From positions 1 through 32,131 of the forward strand of contig CAYMJJ010000021.1 in the NCBI GenBank assembly GCA_964390445.1: a stretch of DNA of 32,131 nt, in the 5' to 3' direction. Within the stretch, counting starts at the first letter, position 1, and every line of letters begins with the position of its first letter. Positions 7,283 to 14,532 of this stretch are shown here, in pieces. Made by a program: the position numbers and the translations under genes. The notes under the pieces were generated by a model. The model saw nothing but the letters and a program-made list of their open reading frames with translations. It made no database searches and was not told where the DNA came from. The DNA is from Anderseniella sp964390445. Lineage in GTDB: Bacteria > Pseudomonadota > Alphaproteobacteria > Rhizobiales > Aestuariivirgaceae.

Positions 7283-8368
7283 CTAGATCCGGCCGGCAGC
7301 CTTGAGCAGGTCGAGCAGGTCGTCATGTGGCAGGGCGCGGACGGTTGTGCCGTGGCGCCCGGTCATGGCCTCATTGCAGATCATGGCATCGAGCACGGCT
7401 TCCTCAACGGTTTCAACAACCGCCTCGAACAGCGGGTCAAGCTCGCAATCTGCCAGCGCATCGAGGTGGCGCAGTCCGTCTGAGCCAAGCGCGGTCTGAT
7501 TGGCGGTCGAGAAGGCAAGAAAGATGTCGCCGGACGAGTGGTGCCCGATGGTGCCGGTGCGGGCAAGGCCCAGCGGGACGCGCCGGGCGAGGCGTTTGCA
7601 CTGGTGCGGCATGAGCGGGGCATCCGTTGCAATCACGGCGATGATCGAACCGGCCCCGGTGGGGCGCAATTCGCCGCCCGTCATGCTGCGCCCGACAGGC
7701 ACACCGAGCACGGTCAGCTCGTGACGGCGGCCAAAGTTGGACTGGACGAACACGCCCAGCGTGTAGTGGCGGCCAGCCACCTCCACCCGCCGCGAGGCAC
7801 TTGATGAGCCGGCCTTGAATTCATAGGTAATCATGCCGGTGCCGCCGCCGACGCTGCCGAATTCGAGCGGACCTGATGCGGCTGCGTTCAAGGCGTCCAT
7901 TGTGTGTGCGGCGGTGACGTGGAAACCGTTGATGTCATTCAGGTCTCCATCATAGGTTTCAGCCGCGACCGGCAAGCCCCAGTCCTGGCCGGTGCCGATG
8001 TTGTTTTCCACCATCCATCGCAGGGTGGCGTCGCGGGTGATGCCGCACGACGCGGTGTTTGTAATGGTGATGGCGGTTTCCAGCGCGCCGGCTTCCTCGA
8101 TCCAGGCAAGACCGGTCATCTCGCCGTTGCCGTTGAACGAAAAGCTGCCCGCCAGGCACGGTGTTGCAGCGCCATTGCGCCCGCGCGGCAGGATCGCCGT
8201 CACGCCGGTGCGCACGTGGTCGCCTTCGATGATGGTCGCATAGCCAACCTCCACGCCGGCCACGTCGGTGATGGCGTTGAACGGGCCGGGAGTGCCGGGC
8301 ATCGGCAGGCCGAGGCCACGGGCGCGGGGTTTGCCGGATGGGGTGTGGGTGAAGGAATGTGAAGGCAT
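7283..8368 (-). CDS. P1/DmpA family N-terminal-nucleophile aminopeptidase (peptidase family S58)
   Basis: This 361-residue protein is like Ochrobactrum DmpA, which releases N-terminal L- or D-residues from peptides. The family is made as a precursor that cuts itself before a nucleophilic serine. Here that residue is Ser241 in GAGSIIAVIATDAPL, with the supporting asparagine as Asn211 in VQSNFG. The N-terminal GLPMPGTPGPFNAITDVAGVEVG is typical. It has no signal peptide, so it is probably cytoplasmic. Length fits the family (about 350-375). It is divergent from the FAD dehydrogenase across about 70 bases. The physiological substrate is not indicated by its neighbours. Confidence 0.93.
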   Translation of the reverse strand: MPSHSFTHTPSGKPRARGLGLPMPGTPGPFNAITDVAGVEVGYATIIEGDHVRTGVTAILPRGRNGAATPCLAGSFSFNGNGEMTGLAWIEEAGALETAITITNTASCGITRDATLRWMVENNIGTGQDWGLPVAAETYDGDLNDINGFHVTAAHTMDALNAAASGPLEFGSVGGGTGMITYEFKAGSSSASRRVEVAGRHYTLGVFVQSNFGRRHELTVLGVPVGRSMTGGELRPTGAGSIIAVIATDAPLMPHQCKRLARRVPLGLARTGTIGHHSSGDIFLAFSTANQTALGSDGLRHLDALADCELDPLFEAVVETVEEAVLDAMICNEAMTGRHGTTVRALPHDDLLDLLKAAGRI

Positions 8369-8440
8369 CGTGGTGCTGGCAGCTGCTTCGGTTTCGCGCC
8401 ATCATGTCAGTCAATGGCAATGGGTCGTGAGGGGCGCAGC

Positions 8441-9814
8441 ATGACGTTGACGGGAGAATTCATCAAGGCACTTGGCGAGGTCTGCGAGGTGCTGCGGGAT
8501 GAGTCCGTTCTGTCGATGGACCCCGGCGTTGACCCGGCAAACCTGGGCGCCGCTCTCCTGGCGCGACCGGTCAGTACGCATGAGGTCCAGGCGATCGTGA
8601 GGTTGTGTTCTGCACATCTGGTTAGCATGGTCACGCATGGCGGGCGAACGGGTCTTGCCGGTGGAGCCGTCAGCCGGCCCGGCCAACTGGTTATCGACAT
8701 GAGAGCGATGAACAAGGTGGGCTTGCCGTCGCTGGAGGCAGGTTGCATCGAGGTGGAAGCGGGTGCAACGCTGCAGGCTGTTCAGGACGCTTGCGCAACT
8801 GTGGGCTGCTCGCCGGGCATTGACCTGGCGGCCAGGGGAACGGCAACCATCGGCGGCATGATTTCGACCAATGCCGGCGGCATGGAAGCCTTTCGTTGTG
8901 GAGTGATGCGACATCGCGTTCTGGGGCTGGAAGCTGTGCTTGCCGATGGCACGTTGCTCAACGACATGACGCGGGTTGGCAAGGTCAACGAGGGGCTAGA
9001 CGTGAAGCACTTGCTGATCGGCGGCGAGGGCAAGGTGGGCATTGTGACCCGCGCGGTGCTGAAGCTGGCCCCATTGGAAAACGCGTCTGCCACGGCGCTT
9101 GTCGGATTTTCCTCGGCCGCACAGGCTGTGGCCGCGTTTCGCCTCATGCACCAGGCCGGCGGGTTGCTGCGGGCTGAAGTGATGTGGCGCGCCTATGCCG
9201 AGACCACCGCGCAGCAGTGCGGCCTTGATGCGGTTGCGCGTGCGTGTTCGGGCCAAGTGCTGGTGCTGTTTGAAGTGGCAGGAAACAGCTTTGACGAAGC
9301 CCGCGCCGCGCTGGAAGACCAGCTTTCCCAAATCGCCGGACACAACGGTCTGGTGGATGGCGTGATTGCCCAGTCAGGCCAGCAAGCCGCGGATTTCTGG
9401 CGCATCCGGGAAGACAGTTTTGCCGTCGAGCGGGTTTGGCCGGGCGGGCTGTGGTACGATGTTACGGTGCCGCTGGACGGGCTGGATGCCTATGCCGCCA
9501 ACCTTGAAGGCAAGATTGCCGCCCTCTCCAGCGAGCATTTCCTGAGCATGATGGGCCACCTGGGCGACGGAAACCTGCACATTACCGTGGCGGCTGCAGG
9601 TGGTGCGATTGCCGACAAGCAGACGGTCGAGGCTGCCGTGCTGGATGGCTTGAAATCCGCCGGTGGGTCGATCTCCGCGGAGCACGGTATCGGCTTGGAC
9701 AAACGCGCGGCACTGGCAACTCACGGTGACCCCGGACGGCTTGCCGCCGGCCGGTTGATTGCTGCGGCACTTGACCCGCTTGGCCTCTTGAACCCAGGCA
9801 AAATGTACGACTGA
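8441..9814 (+). CDS. FAD-linked 2-hydroxy-acid dehydrogenase (GlcD / D-2-hydroxyglutarate dehydrogenase type)
   Basis: This 457-residue flavoprotein is of the PCMH-type FAD-binding family. It has FAD-binding THGGRTGLAGG at about 65-75 and a second nucleotide loop with ATIGGMISTNAGG. C-terminal motifs are GHLGDGNLHI (metal/substrate histidines), AEHGIGLDKR and LGLLNPGKMY. These are shared by glycolate oxidase GlcD, D-lactate dehydrogenase and D-2-hydroxyglutarate dehydrogenase. The absence of glcE/glcF neighbours favours a stand-alone D-2-hydroxyglutarate or D-lactate enzyme, but substrate cannot be settled from sequence. GAGGGG lies 6 bases before ATG 8441. An upstream in-frame ATG (8414) has no such site. 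Confidence 0.88.
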   Translation: MTLTGEFIKALGEVCEVLRDESVLSMDPGVDPANLGAALLARPVSTHEVQAIVRLCSAHLVSMVTHGGRTGLAGGAVSRPGQLVIDMRAMNKVGLPSLEAGCIEVEAGATLQAVQDACATVGCSPGIDLAARGTATIGGMISTNAGGMEAFRCGVMRHRVLGLEAVLADGTLLNDMTRVGKVNEGLDVKHLLIGGEGKVGIVTRAVLKLAPLENASATALVGFSSAAQAVAAFRLMHQAGGLLRAEVMWRAYAETTAQQCGLDAVARACSGQVLVLFEVAGNSFDEARAALEDQLSQIAGHNGLVDGVIAQSGQQAADFWRIREDSFAVERVWPGGLWYDVTVPLDGLDAYAANLEGKIAALSSEHFLSMMGHLGDGNLHITVAAAGGAIADKQTVEAAVLDGLKSAGGSISAEHGIGLDKRAALATHGDPGRLAAGRLIAAALDPLGLLNPGKMYD

Positions 9815-9871
9815 AGCAGACAGTATAAGCCCTGATCAGTGCTTTGGTAAACCACAGGTTGATGCCGACAA

Positions 9872-9924
9872 GTTGCTGAAATACTGCAATTGTGACAGAT
9901 GAGGCGCTCTGACGTTGCTGAAAT
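9872..9924. repeat. 11-bp direct repeat, 42-bp period, upstream of the first Tad-like gene
   Basis: GTTGCTGAAAT occurs at 9872-9882 and again at 9914-9924, exactly 42 bases apart (about four helical turns). The second copy also forms an inverted repeat GCTGAA...TTCAGC. It lies in the 280-base region before the gene at 10095 and could be a pair of activator or repressor sites. Confidence 0.5.
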
Positions 9925-10094
9925 TCGAGCGTCTGGATTCAGCCTTTGTTAGCCGAACATCCCTCCAAAACGACTAGATTTTTTTTGATCTGCTAGAACT
10001 GCCGCATCGGTAATCGTGCCAACAGGTCTTTGGAGAGAGGCTTGCGGCATTTTCGCGGCAAGGAGCCAACACCCGCCGCAACGGGAGAGAGAGA

Positions 10095-11633
10095 ATGCGT
10101 AGACTTGGTGCTAAGATCTCGCAGTTTAAGCGCATGTTGAAGGACGAGTCCGGCAACATGGCGATCATCGTGTCGCTGCTGGCCTTGCCAATGATGATGG
10201 CCGGCGGTGCCGCGGTTGACTATGGCAACTGGGTGTCGGTGCAGGCGCGCCTGCAGGCCGCCACCGATGCCGCAGCCCTGGCGGCAGGCCGTGAGGCCAA
10301 CCTGAGCGATGCGGAACTGACCCGCGTGGCCACGGATTATTTCACCGCCAACTTCGGCAATCCGCGCAATGCCGGTACGCCGCAACTGACCTTGACCATC
10401 CACGATGACGGCGGCAAGTTGCGCGTCGACTCGCAGGTCACGGTCGAGAACTACCTGATGAAGGCGGCCGGCCAGGTCGAGCAGACGATCACGGCATCGT
10501 CCGAGGTCAGCAAGGAAGCGACCGGGCTTGAAGTGGCGCTGGTGTTCGACAACACCGGATCGATGTCGTCGCAGAGCCGGCTGTCGACGCTGAAGATCGC
10601 GGCCAAGGACTTCGTCGAGATCCTGTTCGGCCCGCGTACCGAGGCTGACACGCTGAAGGTGGCCGTGGTGCCGTTCTCGCAGTTCGTCAACGTCGGGGCT
10701 GACAAGGCAGATGCCCTGTGGCTCGATACGCAGGGACGTTCGGCATGGTCCAAGGAGAATTTCGACGAGGGACCGACCAACAGCAACGGCTACCACAACT
10801 GGCAAGCCTGGCAGGACCTGCGCAACCGCAGCTGGACGGGGTGCGTGGAAGCCCGCCGCGGTGCGCTGGCAACCAATGATGCAGCGCCGGACATCAGCGA
10901 TCCCGACACCCTGTTCGTGCCGGCCTTCGCCCCTGATGAGCCAAACAGGAGCGGCTACTACAACAGTTACATCAGCGATGGTAGCGGGACGAATACGGAC
11001 CGGCGGCGGCAGGAGAACCACCGCAAGTACCGCAATGTAAACGTCAGCGGGTCCAGCAGTGGCACCAGCAGAGGCCCTCAGATGGGCTGCAACATCCAGC
11101 CGATCATGGCGCTGACCAACCAGAAGGCACCGGTGCTGTCGACCATCAACAACATGGTGGCTCACGGCTATACCCACGTGGCTGAAGGTGCTGCCTGGGG
11201 CTTGCGCGTGCTGTCGCCGGGCGAGCCGTTCACCGAGGGCGTACCGTACTCCGACAAGGACATCACCAAGGCGATGGTGCTGCTGACCGATGGCGAAAAC
11301 ACCTTCGATACCAGCGGACTGAGCAGCAACATCAACGGGTCCACCTACACGGCCTACGGCTACCTCAAGCAGGCGCGGCTTGGCTCGTCGAACTACTGGA
11401 CGGCCATCAACGCCCAGAACCAGATGCTGCAGACGACCTGCAACAACATCAAGGCGCAGGACATCGTGGTGTACTCGTTTGCCTACAACGTGCCGAATGC
11501 CACGCAGCGCAACCTGATCAAGAACTGCGCGTCGAGCCCGGAGAAGTACTTCGACCCGCCGTCCAACGCGGCCCTGGTGCGCAGCTTCCAGCAGATCGCC
11601 GACGAACTGCGCAGGCTGCATCTCAGTCAGTAA
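10095..11633 (+). CDS. Tad/TadG-like protein with von Willebrand factor A domain (first paralog)
   Basis: This 512-residue protein has a short basic N-terminus and a hydrophobic segment (about 22-40) leading into AVDYGNWVSVQARLQAATDA, the Tad-like N-terminal domain of TadE/TadG pseudopilins. A large extracytoplasmic region follows, containing a von Willebrand A fold. The metal-site motif is DNTGSM with Asp152, Thr154 and Ser156; LLTDGENT follows much later, after an insertion with Cys residues and Gly/Ser/Arg-rich low complexity. Such proteins belong to the Flp/Tad pilus or surface-adhesion system, but no other tad genes are near. GAGAGAGAG sits just before ATG 10095. Its paralog is the next gene, with which it shares long identical stretches. 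Confidence 0.85.
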   Translation: MRRLGAKISQFKRMLKDESGNMAIIVSLLALPMMMAGGAAVDYGNWVSVQARLQAATDAAALAAGREANLSDAELTRVATDYFTANFGNPRNAGTPQLTLTIHDDGGKLRVDSQVTVENYLMKAAGQVEQTITASSEVSKEATGLEVALVFDNTGSMSSQSRLSTLKIAAKDFVEILFGPRTEADTLKVAVVPFSQFVNVGADKADALWLDTQGRSAWSKENFDEGPTNSNGYHNWQAWQDLRNRSWTGCVEARRGALATNDAAPDISDPDTLFVPAFAPDEPNRSGYYNSYISDGSGTNTDRRRQENHRKYRNVNVSGSSSGTSRGPQMGCNIQPIMALTNQKAPVLSTINNMVAHGYTHVAEGAAWGLRVLSPGEPFTEGVPYSDKDITKAMVLLTDGENTFDTSGLSSNINGSTYTAYGYLKQARLGSSNYWTAINAQNQMLQTTCNNIKAQDIVVYSFAYNVPNATQRNLIKNCASSPEKYFDPPSNAALVRSFQQIADELRRLHLSQ

Positions 11634-11998
11634 CAGCCCTGCTCTCCAACTGGGCTTTATTGCAAGGAACGCGCGTATCCAGCACCGGATGCGCGCGTTT
11701 TACATTTGTCCGAACGGCGTAGGACAAGCCTTCTGACGTTTACCAAAAGCGTTCATTATCAATTGGTTGGCCAGAACTTCATTTGACTAAAATCCAACTC
11801 TTGCTCTTCACGCCTGCTTAGGCAGCCGCAAAGCTTTCGCAACAGTAAAGCCCGGCAAGCAACTACAATAAGCAATTAACCAAGGGCGCCTTGCCTTCCC
11901 CGTCCCTGCCTTTTCGCAAACCCGGCAGAGACAACATGCAAAGGCATGACGCCCGGCGGTAACGGCAAAGGGAATTTTCCTGAGGGAAAGGCACGACG
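11634..11998 (+). other. Gene-free stretch between the two Tad-like paralogs (365 bp)
   Basis: The first part contains the terminator at 11668-11701. The rest is AT-richer than its surroundings and should carry the promoter and leader of the second paralog. Near the start codon I see a small hairpin CATGC-AAAG-GCATG (11934-11947) and TTTCC-TGAG-GGAAA (11976-11989). The latter overlaps the ribosome-binding purines before ATG 11999 and might modulate translation. No riboswitch class could be matched. Confidence 0.5.
11668..11701 (+). terminator. Intrinsic terminator after the first Tad-like gene
   Basis: Perfect 8-bp arms AACGCGCG (11668-11675) and CGCGCGTT (11692-11699) are extended inward by ATCC/GGAT around AGCACC, and a short T run follows. 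It lies 35 bases after the stop codon. It implies the two paralogs are mainly separate transcripts. Confidence 0.75.
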
Positions 11999-13591
11999 AT
12001 GATTGAATTTGCAGGGCGCCTCGCGTCCGCGGCCGCAAGGCTTGTCAGGAACGACTCCGGTGCGATGGCACAGGTTGTCGCCATAGCCGCCATTCCGATG
12101 TTCATGGCGGCAGGAGCAGCGGTGGACTATGGCAACTGGGTAGCAGTGGACGCACGCCTCCAGGCCGCAACCGACGCTGCAGCACTGGCAGCCGGTCGCG
12201 CAGCCAATGCCACCGAGGCCGAACGAAGCCAGATCGCCACCGACTACTTCATGTCCAACTTCGGTGACCCGAAGAACGCCGGCACGCCATCGGTAACAAT
12301 GACCATCGACACCGAGGGCCACATCAATGTGACCGGCCAGGTGACCGTGAAGAACTATCTATCCGCCGTTGCCGGGTTCAAGGAAACCAGGATTGCCGCC
12401 TCCTCGCAGGTCAAGCAGGCCGCAGAAGGCCTGGAAGTTGTCCTTGTGTTCGACAATACCGGCTCGATGGGTCAGCAAAACCGCCTGCCGACACTGAAGA
12501 AGGCGGCCAATGACTTCGTCAACATCCTGTTCAAGGATCGCGAGGAAGTGAAGGGGCTCAAGATCGCCGTGGTGCCTTTCTCGCAGTTTGTCAACGTCGG
12601 CCCGGACAAGGCAGCGGCCACATGGCTGGACACCGGCGGACTGAACCCGCAGTCACGCGTGAACTTCAGGAATGCAGGCTGGCACAACTGGCGCGCATGG
12701 GAGGCGGTCAACAACAAGAACAAGCAGCTAACCTGGACAGGCTGCGTCGAGTCGCGCGCTGGTGCCATGTCCATCGACGACACCGTGCCGGACATCAACA
12801 ACGCGGTGACATTGTTCCCGCCGGCGTTTGCGCCGGACGAACCGGGCAAGGTGTCGGACGGCCAGGCCTGTCACCTGTGGGACGGCACCCGCTCGGACTG
12901 TGGCGACAAGGAATCCAAGGCGGTCTACGAGAACAACTACCTGACCGACAGCCGCGAAGATGGTTATTCGCTTGAGGTTCGCCAGAACCACCAGGGCAAG
13001 TACACCAACAACAAGGCCACCACCAACGCTCGCGGTCCCCACCGGGGCTGCAACATCCAGCCGATCATGGCGCTCAGCAGCTTCAAGAAGCCTGTTCTGG
13101 ACACCATCCAGAACATGAAGGCAGACGGCTATACCCACGTGGCCGAAGGCGTTGGCTGGGGCTTGCGGGTGCTGTCGCCCGGCGAACCGTTTACCGAAGG
13201 TGCCGCATGGGACGACAAGGACGTCAAGAAGGTAATGGTGCTGCTGACCGATGGCGAGAACACCTTCAACGTGGCGCACGGCAAGAACCACAACGGCTCG
13301 AGCTATACGGCCTATGGCTTCTTGAACCAGGGACGCCTTGGCACCACTGACTACTGGGCCGGGGTCGAAGCGCAGAACACGCTGCTGAAACAGGCCTGCC
13401 AGCTGGTCAAGGACAAGGACGTCACCCTCTACACCTTCGCCTACAATGTGCCCAGCGCCATCCAGCGGGACTTGATCAAGGCCTGCGCAACTGATGCGGA
13501 AAAGTACTACGACCCGAAATCGGATGCCGCACTGGTGCTGAACTTCCAGGAGATCGGCGACGAGATCCGCCGGCTGCACCTGAGCAAATAG
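11999..13591 (+). CDS. Tad/TadG-like protein with von Willebrand factor A domain (second paralog)
   Basis: This 530-residue protein is colinear with the preceding paralog. It has an N-terminal hydrophobic segment (about 23-41) followed by AVDYGNWVAVDARLQAATDA. The metal-ion motif DNTGSM is at the same residue number (Asp152), followed later by VLLTDGENTF. The C-terminus EIRRLHLSK matches ELRRLHLSQ. The variable central insertion (about residues 280-345) differs in sequence and has an extra cysteine pair (QACHLWDG, DCGDKE). GAGGGAAAGG lies just before ATG 11999. The pair looks like a tandem duplication with diversification of the exposed insertion. It is probably exported and anchored by the N-terminal segment; the role in Tad pili or adhesion is inferred. 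Confidence 0.85.
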   Translation: MIEFAGRLASAAARLVRNDSGAMAQVVAIAAIPMFMAAGAAVDYGNWVAVDARLQAATDAAALAAGRAANATEAERSQIATDYFMSNFGDPKNAGTPSVTMTIDTEGHINVTGQVTVKNYLSAVAGFKETRIAASSQVKQAAEGLEVVLVFDNTGSMGQQNRLPTLKKAANDFVNILFKDREEVKGLKIAVVPFSQFVNVGPDKAAATWLDTGGLNPQSRVNFRNAGWHNWRAWEAVNNKNKQLTWTGCVESRAGAMSIDDTVPDINNAVTLFPPAFAPDEPGKVSDGQACHLWDGTRSDCGDKESKAVYENNYLTDSREDGYSLEVRQNHQGKYTNNKATTNARGPHRGCNIQPIMALSSFKKPVLDTIQNMKADGYTHVAEGVGWGLRVLSPGEPFTEGAAWDDKDVKKVMVLLTDGENTFNVAHGKNHNGSSYTAYGFLNQGRLGTTDYWAGVEAQNTLLKQACQLVKDKDVTLYTFAYNVPSAIQRDLIKACATDAEKYYDPKSDAALVLNFQEIGDEIRRLHLSK

Positions 13592-13598
13592 GTTGCCG

Positions 13599-13621
13599 CG
13601 GGCGACTTGCCGGGTCGCCCG
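13599..13621 (+). terminator. Hairpin after the second Tad-like gene (first of two)
   Basis: CGGGCGAC and GTCGCCCG form a perfect 8-bp stem around a 7-base loop, 7 bases after the stop codon. There is no T run, so it may stabilise the 3' end rather than terminate alone. Confidence 0.5.
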
Positions 13622-13630
13622 TAAAGGAGA

Positions 13631-13662
13631 GAGCGCGCGAGGTTCTTACGCTTCGCGCGCTC
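13631..13662 (+). terminator. Strong GC hairpin (second of two)
   Basis: GAGCGCGCGA and TCGCGCGCTC make a perfect 10-bp stem with a 12-base loop. No T run follows. With the hairpin just before it, this may form the transcript end or block read-through into the outer-membrane gene. Confidence 0.55.
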
Positions 13663-13752
13663 GCCGTTGCGTTAATGGCTCCAGCTTGACTCCGTACGCG
13701 AACTGACGTTTTCTCACCTCAAAACAAGAATCCGCAGTCACAGGGAAGCGGC

Positions 13753-14385
13753 ATGATCCGGACTTCAATTGCAGCAGGCGCGATCGCGCTGGCGATGGGC
13801 TTTGTCCTGGCGGCATCGCCTGCGCGCGCGGCCGACTATGACATGTCCACATGGGACGGTTTCTATGTGGGTGCGCATGCCGGCTACGGCTGGTTCGATG
13901 CCTCCGGCAACGCCGGTGCGCCCATAGGCCTTGAAGGCACCGGCCTGATGGGCGGCATTCTGCTGGGATACAACTGGGACCTCGGCTCTTACGTGGTGGG
14001 CTTCGAGGCCGATGCGTCGTTCGGCGATCAGACCGACCAGCAGCCGGTGTTTGGCTTCGGCGCACTGCGCCTGACCAACCACGGCCAGCACACCTTCCGG
14101 GCACGTCTTGGCATCGAGACCGGCACCAGTGGCCTGCTCTACGTGACCGGCGGCCTTGCCTTGGCAGACTACTGGGCCACGGTGTCAACCGGTCAACGTG
14201 ACAAGGATTTCCTGCTCGGTGGCGTCGTGGGCGCAGGCTATGAAGCCATGATGAGCGAGAACGTGTCGGTGCGCGCGGAATACCTCTATGCCAACTATGG
14301 CAGCAACACCTTCACCGCCGGCGGTGTCTACGATCTCGACGTCGACACCCATACCTTCCGCGCCGGTGTCGCCTGGCGGTTCTGA
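13753..14385 (+). CDS. Omp25/Omp31-type small outer-membrane beta-barrel protein
   Basis: This 210-residue protein has a clear signal peptide, with predicted cleavage after ASPARA (about residue 26). Alternating-strand barrel sequence begins WDGFYVGAHAGYGW, and the protein ends with the aromatic residue needed by the barrel assembly machinery (AGVAWRF). The eight-strand layout and the WDGFYVGAHAGYGW opening are typical of the Brucella Omp25/31 and rhizobial RopB families. These contribute to envelope stability and immunogenicity, usually without a large pore. It is single-gene, with strong hairpins before it and purL downstream after about 147 bases. Confidence 0.9.
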   Translation: MIRTSIAAGAIALAMGFVLAASPARAADYDMSTWDGFYVGAHAGYGWFDASGNAGAPIGLEGTGLMGGILLGYNWDLGSYVVGFEADASFGDQTDQQPVFGFGALRLTNHGQHTFRARLGIETGTSGLLYVTGGLALADYWATVSTGQRDKDFLLGGVVGAGYEAMMSENVSVRAEYLYANYGSNTFTAGGVYDLDVDTHTFRAGVAWRF

Positions 14386-14532
14386 AGGCACAGCGCGCGT
14401 TGTGCTGCTTGCTGTCTGACGAGGCGCGACAGACTGTCCAAAACCGGGCGATTTGTATGTATCCCCACCAGTTCTTGCGTTAGAAGGGCAGCCAATTCAT
14501 GGCCCCTCCACGGAATCGGACCCTGCTCGCAG

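Noticed and set aside
9993..11621. 542-codon minus-strand open frame
   Set aside because: It is antisense to the first Tad-like gene, whose vWA and anchor motifs are clear; the antisense product has no recognisable domain.
11800..11998. Possible cyclic-di-GMP riboswitch before the second Tad-like gene
   Set aside because: Fragments such as GCAAACC and CGCAAAGC occur, but the paired stems and their order do not fit the class I fold.
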